64,000 bases of DNA from Candidatus Altimarinota bacterium. Its GTDB lineage: Bacteria; Patescibacteriota; Gracilibacteria; UBA4473. Location of the stretch: contig JAIPJB010000003.1 in assembly GCA_021734395.1 (NCBI GenBank), positions 1 through 64,000 of the forward strand, read 5' to 3'. The translations under genes and the position numbers were made by a program. The notes under the pieces were generated by a model, which saw only the letters and a list, made by a program, of their open reading frames with translations, was not told where the DNA came from and did not search any database. Of this stretch, positions 24,529-32,648 are shown in pieces; positions within the stretch are counted from its first letter, which is position 1; every line of letters begins with the position of its first letter.

Positions 24529-24534
24529 ATTGTA
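24529..24534 (-). promoter_or_regulatory. -10 box TACAAT of gatB
   Basis: TACAAT on the minus strand, 9 nt before the gatB ATG. TTTACA (complement of 24551-24556) 16 bp upstream is a good -35. Confidence 0.6.
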
Positions 24535-24568
24535 CTCGAAAAAAAGAAACTGTAAAAAAGCAAAAGAG

Positions 24569-24617
24569 TTGATTGGTTTTGAAAGCAAAATTACAATAAG
24601 AGAGATTTTCCTCTCTT
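24569..24617 (+). promoter_or_regulatory. pgk promoter with inverted repeat abutting the -10
   Basis: TTGATT (24569-24574), 17 bp spacer, TACAAT (24592-24597). Directly after the -10 box comes a perfect inverted repeat, AAGAGAG-N6-CTCTCTT (24598-24617), two bases before the ATG. If transcription starts about 7 nt after the -10, the left arm is not transcribed, so a DNA-level operator is more likely than an RNA hairpin. Confidence 0.6.
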
Positions 24618-24619
24618 CT

Positions 24620-25786
24620 ATGAATTTTCACAAACTCACTCCCGAAGCTATCAAAAATAAAGTTGTCTTGGTTCGTGTAGACTTCAATGTCCCCTTGAAA
24701 GACGGAAAAATACAGGAAGTGACACGCATTGCAGAATCCATCCCTACGATTCGATTTTTACTGGAAAACGGAGCAAAACGAATTCATTTGCTCACACACA
24801 TTGGCCGCCCAAAGGGAGAAAATGTGCCCAATCTTTCAACAAAGCTTTTAATTCATGAAGTTTCTCAGCAAATTGGAGAAGAAATCGAATACCGAGAAGC
24901 TTTTGCGGCTGGAGAAAATCGTATTCAACTCCACGAAAACGTACGCTTCTGGAAAGAAGAAAAAAAGAATGATCCTGCTTTCGCACAAAAAATTCTCGAT
25001 GGAACGGGTGCTGAAGTTTTTGTAAATGATGGTTTTGCGGTATCTCATCGAGCACACGCATCGGTTGTCGGATTCGCCGGAAAAATCCCCTGTTTGGCAG
25101 GTTTTTTGCTCCAAAAAGAGATCGAAGCGCTCTCTCCTTTTCTCAGTGAAGAAAAAGTGCCGGGCTTAGTTGTCTTGGCCGGCGGACTAAAAATCGAAAC
25201 AAAAATTCCTGTTCTCACTCATTTTGCCGTTACAGCCGAACATATTCTTACCGGCGGTGGAGTCGCAAATAACTTTGCCATTGCACAAGGATATAATATC
25301 GGCGAAAGTTTTTACCAGGAGGAATTTGTGCGCAATGCTCGACGGATACTAAAGATTGCAAATCAGAACGGAACTGGTATTCATCTGCCGATAGATGTCG
25401 TCTGTGCTGATGATCCAGAGAGCGTTAATACCGCTGACTTTCCTCTGGAGGATGTGATCGGCAGTGCAAAAATTTTTGATATTGGCATTCATACTATCGC
25501 GAGCTACATAGAAATACTAAGCCATGCCAAAATAGTCGTCTGGAATGGACCAGTGGGGCTTTTTGAAAAAGAAAAATTCGAACGCGGAACAAAAAAACTC
25601 CTCGAATTTTTGAGCCAGCACAAAAACGCCAAAGTCATTTTGGGCGGTGGAGACACACTGGAAGCACTCAAGAAATTCCATATTCCCAAAGAATCATTTG
25701 CCCATGTATCGACCGGAGGCGGAGCTATGCTGGAATTTTTAGAAGGCAAGGAACTGCCGGGCATCGAAATTGTGAGAAAAAAATAA
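24620..25786 (+). CDS. pgk: Phosphoglycerate kinase
   Basis: Glycolytic ATP-forming step, 1,3-bisphosphoglycerate + ADP to 3-phosphoglycerate + ATP. The 388 residues show KVVLVRVDFNVPLKDGKI (the PGK signature, about 13-30), LLTHIGRPKGE, ENVRFWKEEKKND, FVNDGFAVSHRAHASVVGF and C-terminal GGGDTLEAL and STGGGAMLEFLEGKELPG. The start is the ATG of MNFHKL, just downstream of the promoter; upstream in-frame residues would run back over gatB. It is followed after 102 bp by the membrane pyrophosphatase. Confidence 0.95.
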   Translation: MNFHKLTPEAIKNKVVLVRVDFNVPLKDGKIQEVTRIAESIPTIRFLLENGAKRIHLLTHIGRPKGENVPNLSTKLLIHEVSQQIGEEIEYREAFAAGENRIQLHENVRFWKEEKKNDPAFAQKILDGTGAEVFVNDGFAVSHRAHASVVGFAGKIPCLAGFLLQKEIEALSPFLSEEKVPGLVVLAGGLKIETKIPVLTHFAVTAEHILTGGGVANNFAIAQGYNIGESFYQEEFVRNARRILKIANQNGTGIHLPIDVVCADDPESVNTADFPLEDVIGSAKIFDIGIHTIASYIEILSHAKIVVWNGPVGLFEKEKFERGTKKLLEFLSQHKNAKVILGGGDTLEALKKFHIPKESFAHVSTGGGAMLEFLEGKELPGIEIVRKK

Positions 25787-25888
25787 GAGCCAATCCAATC
25801 CTTTCGTATCACCAGGAAAAGCTTTGCTTTTTTAGAAAATTCTATTAAATTATCACCCGAAACTTATTTTTTAATACCCCTCCTTACC

Positions 25889-27922
25889 ATGAGTTACCTC
25901 CTCATTATTATAATTGTGAGCCTTATTTCTTTGCTCGCAGCAGTCTTTTTCGCAGAATATATCAAAAAGAAAGATCCAGGATCTGATCGCATGAAAGAAA
26001 TTGCTCAGTCTATTTCCGAAGGAGCAATGGCTTTTTTGACTCGAGAATATCAGGTTCTATCAATTTTTGTTTTGGCCTTAGCTATTATTTTGTATTTCTT
26101 TTTGGATAACAGCTTTACTCCTGGAGTAAACGAAGGGTTATGGACAGCGGTCTCGTTTGTATGTGGTGCTGTCTGTAGCGTTTTAGCGGGATTTTTTGGT
26201 ATGAAAATCGCAACCAGTGCAAACGTCCGAACCGCTCATGCCGCTCGAACAAGCCTGGGGGATGCCCTCGGTATTGCTTTTAAATCCGGAGCAGTAATGG
26301 GACTCTCTGTCGTAGGATTGGGGCTTTTGGGACTCTCTTTGTTGTTCTATATTTTTAGTAGTTTTGTTGGATTAGATACCGCAGTATTGCTCAATGTTTT
26401 AACAGGCTTCGGATTGGGGGCTTCCTCTATTGCGCTTTTTGCTCGTGTGGGAGGAGGTATTTATACCAAAGCCGCTGATGTCGGCGCTGACCTAGTTGGA
26501 AAAGTGGAAGCCGGTATTCCCGAAGACGACCCTCGAAATCCAGCGGTTATCGCTGACAATGTCGGTGACAATGTCGGTGATGTTGCCGGCATGGGAGCCG
26601 ACCTTTTTGAATCGTATGTTGGATCTCTTATTTCAGCTATGATTTTGGGAGCGGTTGCTTTCGGAATCAATGCTGTTTATCTTCCTTTAGCCATTGCGGC
26701 CGCAGGAATATTGTCCGCTATTATCGGAACATTCTTTGTGCGTGTTGGGAAAAATGGAAACATTCATAACGCTCTGAAATCCGGACTCTGGGTTGCGTCA
26801 GGACTGGTCGTTCTGTCGGCATACTTTCTGACACAACATTTCTTAGCAGAAGCAGGATTGAATGTTTTCATCGCTTTGGTTTCGGGTCTCGTTGTTGGAA
26901 TCATTATTGGTCTGATCACCGAATACTACACTTCTGATCACTACAAGCCCGTACAAGACATTGCAGACGCTTCTCAAACTGGAAGTGCCACCAATATTAT
27001 TCAGGGGTTGGCAATCGGTTATAAATCGACCGCTTGGCCAGTACTCTTTATTTGTCTGGCAATCTTTCTGGCATATTACTTTGCGGGACTCTATGGTATT
27101 GCGATTTCTGCGGTTGGTATGCTCTCGACCTTGGGAATTTCACTCGCGATTGATGCATACGGACCAGTAGCAGACAATGCTGGAGGGATTGCTGAAATGG
27201 CTGGACTTGGAGATGATGTTCGCAAAAAAACAGACGCTTTGGATTCAGCAGGAAATACTACTGCTGCCATTGGAAAAGGATTTGCAATCGGTTCTGCTGC
27301 ACTGACAGCGCTCGCCCTTTTCTCCGCTTACTCTGTTGCAGCAGGACTGGAGAGCATCGATATTATGAACCCTCGTGTTATCATTGGTCTTTTCATCGGT
27401 GGTATGCTGCCGTTTCTTTTCTCAGCCATGACGATGTCGGCTGTAGGACGAGCCGCTTTTGATATGATCGAAGAAGTTCGTCGTCAATTCAAAGAAATCA
27501 AAGGACTCATGGAAGGAAAAGCCAAGGGAGATACCAAAACTTGTGTTGATATCTCTACAAAGGCTGCCATTCGGGAAATGATTATTCCTGGAGTAATGGC
27601 AGTTGTTGTTCCTGTTGCTGTTGGATTTTTATTAGGATCAAGCGCGTTGGGAGGTCTTTTGGCCGGTGCTTTGGTTTCGGGTGTGATGCTCGCTCTTTCC
27701 ATGGCTACATCTGGTGGTGCTTGGGACAATGCCAAAAAATACATCGAAGCTGGTGCTTTCGGCGGCAAAGGATCCGATACCCACAAAGCTGCGGTCGTAG
27801 GAGATACGGTCGGCGATCCTTTCAAAGACACATCTGGACCATCTATCAACATCTTGATTAAGTTGATGACGGTCGTGAGTCTTATTTTTGCGACTCTCTT
27901 TACGGCAAACGGATTGTTGTAA
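25889..27922 (+). CDS. hppA: Membrane-bound ion-pumping pyrophosphatase
   Basis: Couples hydrolysis of pyrophosphate to pumping of H+ or Na+ across the membrane. The 677-residue protein has about 16 hydrophobic segments. The catalytic motifs are [21 protein letters not shown] (about 196-216), [20 protein letters not shown], and near the end [15 protein letters not shown]. The residue after GNTT in [13 protein letters not shown] (about 455-467) is Ala, which in this family marks the K+-dependent subclass (Lys marks K+-independent enzymes). Whether it pumps H+ or Na+ cannot be told by eye. Leftover PPi from biosynthesis would thus contribute to the membrane gradient. Confidence 0.96.
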   Translation: MSYLLIIIIVSLISLLAAVFFAEYIKKKDPGSDRMKEIAQSISEGAMAFLTREYQVLSIFVLALAIILYFFLDNSFTPGVNEGLWTAVSFVCGAVCSVLAGFFGMKIATSANVRTAHAARTSLGDALGIAFKSGAVMGLSVVGLGLLGLSLLFYIFSSFVGLDTAVLLNVLTGFGLGASSIALFARVGGGIYTKAADVGADLVGKVEAGIPEDDPRNPAVIADNVGDNVGDVAGMGADLFESYVGSLISAMILGAVAFGINAVYLPLAIAAAGILSAIIGTFFVRVGKNGNIHNALKSGLWVASGLVVLSAYFLTQHFLAEAGLNVFIALVSGLVVGIIIGLITEYYTSDHYKPVQDIADASQTGSATNIIQGLAIGYKSTAWPVLFICLAIFLAYYFAGLYGIAISAVGMLSTLGISLAIDAYGPVADNAGGIAEMAGLGDDVRKKTDALDSAGNTTAAIGKGFAIGSAALTALALFSAYSVAAGLESIDIMNPRVIIGLFIGGMLPFLFSAMTMSAVGRAAFDMIEEVRRQFKEIKGLMEGKAKGDTKTCVDISTKAAIREMIIPGVMAVVVPVAVGFLLGSSALGGLLAGALVSGVMLALSMATSGGAWDNAKKYIEAGAFGGKGSDTHKAAVVGDTVGDPFKDTSGPSINILIKLMTVVSLIFATLFTANGLL

Positions 27923-27930
27923 TGAATGAA

Positions 27931-27963
27931 GATTCGAACTCAAAGATGTCTAGAGTTCGAATC
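27931..27963. repeat. 11-bp inverted repeat after hppA
   Basis: GATTCGAACTC (27931-27941) and GAGTTCGAATC (27953-27963) are perfect inverted arms with an 11-nt loop. No T run follows, so it is not a standard terminator by itself. Confidence 0.6.
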
Positions 27964-27985
27964 CAAAAGATAAGTAGATAAAAAG

Positions 27986-28012
27986 AAGCCCGGTACAAGT
28001 ACCGGGCTTTTT
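27986..28012. terminator. Bidirectional terminator between hppA and the type IX-tailed gene
   Basis: AAGCCCGGTAC (27986-27996) pairs with GTACCGGGCTT (27999-28009), followed by a T run on the plus strand and, through the preceding A run, on the minus strand. It serves both convergent genes. Confidence 0.85.
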
Positions 28013-28032
28013 AATACAGACAACTTTCTTCC

Positions 28033-29805
28033 CTATTTCAATAGAATCATTTTTTTCATAGACACAAAGTCGCCAGCTTGAATCCTGTAAAAATACGTTC
28101 CCGATGAAAATCGGGAAGCGTCCCAAGTAACCACATGGGTACCATCCGCCACTTTATTACCATGTAACAGGGAGGACACTTCCCTTCCCAACATGTCATA
28201 AATCTTAATCGAAACCTGAGTTGCCTCAGGTAAGGAAAAAGAAATTGTTGTTGTTGGATTGAATGGATTGGGATAATTCTGAGAAAGACTATATTCTGTC
28301 GGAATTGTCTCCTCCCCAATATCCGTGGTCGTCCCTTCGACCTGTAGATCCAAACCAAAGGCAAAATCAAACCCATCCATAAACCCAGAATGCGATGGAT
28401 CCAATCCGCCGTAGTCTGTCGGAAAATCAAACGGTGAGCCAGTATATCCACCGGCAAGTAAGGATTGCATTTCCGGCGACCAGAGGAGAGTTCGAATTCC
28501 ATCTGTTCCGGCACCTCCCAAGAAGGAAGATTTCAGGATTGGGATATTTCCTGCCTGAAGACGGAATACAACACCGTCTCCTTCACCATGATTTTGAAGT
28601 TGGTAGGTGTCTACCAAGCCAGACAGAGAATCCGAATACGATTCTCCTCCGACAAAAACATAGGGAGGGATTAATTCGACAGCATATGCCCGATCGTCCC
28701 CCTCGCCGCCAATCAAGTAAGACCAATAGCGATCCTGCAGATTCGGCGAAAGGGCAAAGACGAAAATATCGTCTTCCGTACCCAGAGGAACATGATAGAA
28801 GATGCTTCCAGAAGGAAAATCTCCTTCGGTGTATCCTACGCCATACAATATACTATTTTGAACTTTTATAGCGGTCAGATGATCATCATTATTGCCGCCA
28901 AAGAGCGAGGTAACCGAGGGGATAATGCGATTATCGGTTTTCACTTCCAAGACAAGAGAGAAAATGTCCGCTCCTTCTGAAGGCTCCCAATACCCGTTTC
29001 CGAGATTGGCAATGTCATTTGATTCACTCTCGGTAACTAAAATTAAGTTATCCGAATCAGCAGTAGACAGAAATACGGGCGGCATATCATCGCCGTCATA
29101 TCCATCATTTTCCAGACCACCGAAATGACCTGAAAAATAGAGCCGGGAAAAATCATGACTCAGGAAAAAAACTCCCGCATCATATTTCCCGTGATTCGCC
29201 TCTCCCCCATTAAAAACGGGGAAATACGAATTTTGGTATGATGAAAATGACACGAAGACACCGCGAGTATCTACAACTATTCCGCCGGCCAGATCCGTAC
29301 CGGATCCGCCACGAAATGTCTGTTTCAAGTTTTCCAATGACGGAATCTCAAATGCTACCAGTCCAACGTCAAGGCCCCCCTGATGGGTCTGACCCACGTG
29401 GGCTGGTAACGTCGCGAGGTGTCCCGATAACGGGGACACCGAAAAGGAAAGGTAGAGAGTGTCTCCGTATAAAAACAGAGAAGGTTTCCTCTCGTCTCCT
29501 GCCCCGCCATAATAGCGGGCGGCGACAAGGCTCTTCTCCACCGGATCAACGATCCGGATATAAAAATTATAATCCGAATCGCAGCAGGAAATGAGTGAAT
29601 CACAGGCGAACTCGCCTGTCTGGAAGAGGTCTCGAGACTGCGTCTCAAAGATCTCTATTACCCATCCCGTTGAGGGATGAACTTCTGAAGCAACGAGGTA
29701 ATCGTGCTTCTCTCCCCCCCCAAAATGTGCCCACGGCACACTTGGGTTCTGAGCCCAAAGGCTCGTGATGAATAAGAAAGACAAGAAAATAATGAGCTTT
29801 TTCAT
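28033..29805 (-). CDS. Secreted seven-repeat beta-propeller protein with type IX secretion sorting tail
   Basis: A 590-residue protein with a signal peptide (MKKLIIFLSFLFITSLWA, cleaved near residue 18). Seven repeats, each opening with a GG motif followed by small and acidic residues (AHFGGGEKHD, RYYGGAGDER, FRGGSGTDLA, GHFGGLENDG, LFGGNNDDHL, YLIGGEGDDR, FLGGAGTDGI), imply a seven-bladed SBBP-like propeller. The last 85 residues form a type A sorting domain: QNYPNPFNPTTTISFSL, then VSIKIYDMLGREVSSL, GTHVVTWD, SGTYFYRI and a final KKMILLK. Such tails direct export by the type IX system of Bacteroidota and Chlorobi relatives. It is the only gene here with a strong Shine-Dalgarno sequence at good spacing, suggesting recent acquisition. 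Confidence 0.85.
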   Translation of the reverse strand: MKKLIIFLSFLFITSLWAQNPSVPWAHFGGGEKHDYLVASEVHPSTGWVIEIFETQSRDLFQTGEFACDSLISCCDSDYNFYIRIVDPVEKSLVAARYYGGAGDERKPSLFLYGDTLYLSFSVSPLSGHLATLPAHVGQTHQGGLDVGLVAFEIPSLENLKQTFRGGSGTDLAGGIVVDTRGVFVSFSSYQNSYFPVFNGGEANHGKYDAGVFFLSHDFSRLYFSGHFGGLENDGYDGDDMPPVFLSTADSDNLILVTESESNDIANLGNGYWEPSEGADIFSLVLEVKTDNRIIPSVTSLFGGNNDDHLTAIKVQNSILYGVGYTEGDFPSGSIFYHVPLGTEDDIFVFALSPNLQDRYWSYLIGGEGDDRAYAVELIPPYVFVGGESYSDSLSGLVDTYQLQNHGEGDGVVFRLQAGNIPILKSSFLGGAGTDGIRTLLWSPEMQSLLAGGYTGSPFDFPTDYGGLDPSHSGFMDGFDFAFGLDLQVEGTTTDIGEETIPTEYSLSQNYPNPFNPTTTISFSLPEATQVSIKIYDMLGREVSSLLHGNKVADGTHVVTWDASRFSSGTYFYRIQAGDFVSMKKMILLK

Positions 29806-29810
29806 AAGCT

Positions 29811-29817
29811 CCTCCTT
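29811..29817 (-). promoter_or_regulatory. Strong Shine-Dalgarno AAGGAGG of the type IX-tailed gene
   Basis: AAGGAGG on the minus strand, 5 nt before the ATG at 29805. Nearly all other genes in the window lack such a site, so it sets this gene apart. Confidence 0.8.
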
Positions 29818-29854
29818 TATTTATGAATGATTATTTAATTAATAAAATTAAGAT

Positions 29855-29878
29855 AATGGCGGGTTTAAACCCGCCATT
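29855..29878. repeat. 24-bp perfect palindrome centred on TTTAAA
   Basis: The sequence reads identically on both strands from 29855 to 29878: AATGGCGGG, then TTTAAA, then CCCGCCATT. It lies 50 bp upstream of the type IX-tailed gene. It could be an operator, a REP-like unit or the end of a transcript. Confidence 0.75.
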
Positions 29879-30090
29879 TATCAGGGTAGAAATTTAATAA
29901 ATCTATTTCCGTAGTAACGATCAAAAAGACCTCGCCAAAAGGTCATTTTGAAGATCTCATCGATCGTCACTACGAAGCGAAGAAAGTCGTCATGTCAAAG
30001 ATCAGTGACTGTTTGAGTCCGAGAAAATACTTTCCGAAGCTCAAAATCAGCACTATTATATTAGTGGCTTATTTTTTCTATTTTGTCAAT
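29879..30090. other. Gene-free spacer between nadK and the type IX-tailed gene
   Basis: No coding frame or RNA gene is recognised. GACCTCGCCAAAAGGTC near 29930-29946 is a short inverted repeat (GACCT/AGGTC). The rest is plain intergenic DNA, in which the nadK transcript ends and the promoter of the type IX-tailed gene must lie. Confidence 0.4.
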
Positions 30091-30996
30091 CTACTTACGC
30101 TCCCCCCAAGCTAATTTATTGCGGAGCGTTTTGAAATAGTGTGATTCACGCATGCGGATAAATTTTGCCTTTCGGGTCGCCGTCTGAATCGATACTTCGT
30201 CGGTGGGCTTGATGGAAAAATGAATCTGTCCGTCGATCGTCATCGAGATCGCTTCACTTCGACCCTCGAAATGCACATGAACTACTTTTTTCGGTGGGAG
30301 AATAATCGGACGATGACTGAGCGTATGAGGTGCCACAGGATGAACGAGTATACACTGCAAAGCCGGAGAAATAATCGGCCCCCCCAGAGACATCGAGTAC
30401 GCCGTAGAACCGGTGGGCGTAGAGAAAATCAATCCGTCCGAACGATAGGTCGAGAGAACTCGACGATTGGCTTTGACGTGAAAATTTGTCAGCCGAGCCA
30501 ATCCCCCATGCCCCAGTACAATTTCATTCAGCGCATAGGCACGAAATATTTTTTCTTTTCGTCCACGATCATCCTTCCTCCACACAAAAGCTTTCAAAAG
30601 CATCCGTTCATCCACATGAAAATCACCTTCAAAAACTCTCTTCATGTCTTCTAGTGCTTTTCTGGGACGAAGTTCAGACAGAAATCCCAACGAGCCAAAA
30701 TTAATGCCCAAAAGATATCCATCTTTTTTCTGCAGTGTGCGCATCATTTTGAGCAACGTTCCGTCTCCACCAATACCAATTTTTAAATCATAACTCTGTT
30801 CATCATCGATCAGATGAATTTTATTTTTGAGCAGAGAGACCGTCCGGACATCACCGTGAACTGTTTCTACTCCCTGAGATTCAAAAAAAACCAGTAACTC
30901 TTCGAGGAACTTGGTTTCTTCTTTTTCTTTGGCGGGCTTATTGTGTGTATAAATCGCCACGGATTGGAAGCTGGTTTTGCGACGACGAGATGCCAT
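30091..30996 (-). CDS. nadK: NAD kinase
   Basis: Phosphorylates NAD to NADP with ATP or polyphosphate. The 301 residues carry the family motifs: IGIGGDGTLLKMMR (GGDGT, about 72-85), GINFGSLGFLSEL, ALNEIVLGHG (the NE motif), SDGLIFSTPTGSTAYSMSLGGPIISP (about 192-217) and SHRPIILPP. Its N-terminal VAIYTHNKP strand is normal. The ATG lies 8 nt after a TACAAT box. It is followed on the same strand by the type IX-tailed gene only after 285 bp, so it is monocistronic or downstream of the YggS gene. Confidence 0.94.
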   Translation of the reverse strand: MASRRRKTSFQSVAIYTHNKPAKEKEETKFLEELLVFFESQGVETVHGDVRTVSLLKNKIHLIDDEQSYDLKIGIGGDGTLLKMMRTLQKKDGYLLGINFGSLGFLSELRPRKALEDMKRVFEGDFHVDERMLLKAFVWRKDDRGRKEKIFRAYALNEIVLGHGGLARLTNFHVKANRRVLSTYRSDGLIFSTPTGSTAYSMSLGGPIISPALQCILVHPVAPHTLSHRPIILPPKKVVHVHFEGRSEAISMTIDGQIHFSIKPTDEVSIQTATRKAKFIRMRESHYFKTLRNKLAWGERK

Positions 30997-31004
30997 GCGC
31001 GATT

Positions 31005-31010
31005 ATTGTA
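31005..31010 (-). promoter_or_regulatory. -10 box TACAAT of nadK
   Basis: TACAAT on the minus strand, 8 nt before the nadK ATG and inside the 22-bp gap to the YggS homologue's stop. Confidence 0.5.
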
Positions 31011-31018
31011 ATGAGAAT

Positions 31019-31645
31019 TCAGGATTGGTCAAAAAAAGCCTGTCCGATCCGCACGACTTCAATCCCCTCTTCCAGAGCTATATGGTAATCTCGAGATGTT
31101 CCGGCTGAAAGAATTTTCCCTGGCAGAAACTGATCACGAAGCCGTTTGAGCTCGCGAAATTCTTCGCGTTTTTGTGATTCGGTAAACTCCCCCAACCCAA
31201 TAGCAGAAAATCCAAGAATCTCTAAATTTTTAAGGGTAGCAATCTGAGAAAGAAACTCTGCAATATCTTTTGGAAGGAGGCCCTTTTTTTGCTTCTCTCG
31301 GGAAATATTGATCTGGAGAAAAACCGATATTTTCTCTTGAACACTTTTTTTGTTCAATATTTCAGCATGCTTCACCGAACAAAGCGAATGAAGAACGCTA
31401 CAACATTGAACAATTTGCTCCAGATCACGCGACTGCAGATTTCCGATAAAATGTGTTTTTTCTCGGGGTAATTTTTTTGTTTTGATATCTTTGATCCTAT
31501 TTTCTCCCAGTGCCCAAAAAGCCGGATGATTCTCTGCTTGTCGAAGAATATCGTGTGTCTTTTTCTCGTCAAAGTATTTGGTCACGACCACCACCCGACT
31601 CCCAGCTTGTTCGACTTTCTCGAGAATTTCAGATACGATTTTCAT
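31019..31645 (-). CDS. YggS/PROSC-family PLP homeostasis protein
   Basis: A pyridoxal-phosphate-binding alanine-racemase-fold protein that buffers PLP. It has 208 residues, slightly short of the usual 230. The PLP lysine is in VVVVTKYF (about residue 23). LGENRIKDIKTK, HFIGNLQSRDLEQIV, LQINISREKQKKGLLP and FLPGKILSAGTSRDYHIALEEGIEVVRIGQAFF follow in family order (the usual SMGMSxD is SAGTSRD here). The start is the ATG of MKIVSE, 7-9 nt after a TATAGAAT stretch. A perfect TTGAAC-N9-GTTCAA dyad (31337-31357) lies within the coding region. Confidence 0.88.
   Translation of the reverse strand: MKIVSEILEKVEQAGSRVVVVTKYFDEKKTHDILRQAENHPAFWALGENRIKDIKTKKLPREKTHFIGNLQSRDLEQIVQCCSVLHSLCSVKHAEILNKKSVQEKISVFLQINISREKQKKGLLPKDIAEFLSQIATLKNLEILGFSAIGLGEFTESQKREEFRELKRLRDQFLPGKILSAGTSRDYHIALEEGIEVVRIGQAFFDQS
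31337..31357. repeat. TTGAAC-N9-GTTCAA dyad inside the YggS-like gene
   Basis: TTGAAC (31337-31342), spacer ACTTTTTTT, GTTCAA (31352-31357). It has the same arms and spacing as the copies at 15291-15311 and 61639-61659. Confidence 0.6.
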
Positions 31646-31667
31646 CGTAAGAATTCTATAACATTTT

Positions 31668-31747
31668 GTCATTCTCGCGTAGGCGAGAATCCAAGACTCT
31701 CAAAATATGCTTGATTCTGGATCCTCGCGTCAAGCCCGAAGATGACA
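31668..31747. repeat. Palindromic dispersed repeat (GTCATTCTCGCG type)
   Basis: GTCATTCTCGCG-TAG-GCGAGAATCC opens the element and CTGGATCCTCGCG...GATGAC closes it in inverted orientation. It lies between the divergent YggS-like gene and fmt and belongs to the same general family as 7734-7758. Confidence 0.7.
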
Positions 31748-31757
31748 AAAAAGAAGA

Positions 31758-32648
31758 ATGAAAAAAATCCTTTTCTTCGGCACACCGCAGATTGCAGTTC
31801 CTGCATTGGAAAAAATTGCCGGACTAAAAAATTATGAAATCGTCGGTGTGGGCGTTCCCCCCGATAAGCCTGTCGGAAGAAAACAAATTGTTCAATCCTG
31901 TCCCGTCAAACAAGCAGCACAGAACATGAGCTTGCCGGTACAAGAAATACCCAATCAAAAAGCTCTGATTGATTTCGTTCAAAAAACAGAATGTGATGCA
32001 GCAATCGTTATTGCCTTCGGCATGATTTTTCCGACAGAAATCGTCATTGAAATTCCTTGTATCAATGTCCACTTCTCCCTGTTGCCCAGATATCGCGGCG
32101 CTTCTCCCGTACAGTCGGCAATTCTTGCAGGAGACAAAACCTCAGGAATTACATTCCAACGCATAGTGCCCTCACTCGATGCTGGACCTATTCTTCGACA
32201 AGAAGAATATTCTCTCCAAAACCAGAAAACATCCGATGTTTTTGATTCCTTCGCCCACAAAACAGCAGAGATAATGCCTGTATTCCTCAAACAATATTTT
32301 GCTGGGACTCTCCTTCCCCAAAAGCAGGACGAATCAAAGGCGACCTTCTGCACCAAGTTTTCTAAAGCCGATGGTGAAATTTTTCCGCAGAAAGAAACCG
32401 CTGAGCAAATTTTTCGAAAATACCGAGCATTTGATATCTTTCCAGGAATTTTTCTCTCAACAAAAAAAGGAAATCTAAAACTGACCGTCGTCGATCTGGT
32501 GCTCCAAAAAGACGGAAAAAGCATTCCCCTTCCCTGTGCTCAAAATACCACTCTTTTTCTTTACAAAGCGCAAATTCCTGGGAAAAAAGAAATGCCGATC
32601 ACCGATATTCTCCGTGGAAATCCGGATTTACTTGCCGACTATATCTGA
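31758..32648 (+). CDS. fmt: Methionyl-tRNA formyltransferase
   Basis: Formylates initiator Met-tRNA. The 296 residues show FFGTPQIAVPALEKI, the VVGVGVPPDKPVGRKQ region, the catalytic set in IVIAFGMIFP followed by INVHFSLLPRYRGASPVQSAILAGDKTSGITFQRIVPSLDAGPIL (Asn, His and Asp positions conserved), and a C-terminal OB domain beginning KADGEIFPQKETAEQIF. A promoter could lie in the palindromic repeat just upstream. The stop TGA overlaps the end of the convergent membrane-protein gene by 10 bp. Confidence 0.94.
   Translation: MKKILFFGTPQIAVPALEKIAGLKNYEIVGVGVPPDKPVGRKQIVQSCPVKQAAQNMSLPVQEIPNQKALIDFVQKTECDAAIVIAFGMIFPTEIVIEIPCINVHFSLLPRYRGASPVQSAILAGDKTSGITFQRIVPSLDAGPILRQEEYSLQNQKTSDVFDSFAHKTAEIMPVFLKQYFAGTLLPQKQDESKATFCTKFSKADGEIFPQKETAEQIFRKYRAFDIFPGIFLSTKKGNLKLTVVDLVLQKDGKSIPLPCAQNTTLFLYKAQIPGKKEMPITDILRGNPDLLADYI

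Noticed and set aside
28395-28871. Open plus-strand frames of up to 158 codons across the type IX-tailed gene
   Set aside because: They are antisense to a gene with signal peptide, repeats and sorting tail; the translations are low-quality and Arg/Pro rich.
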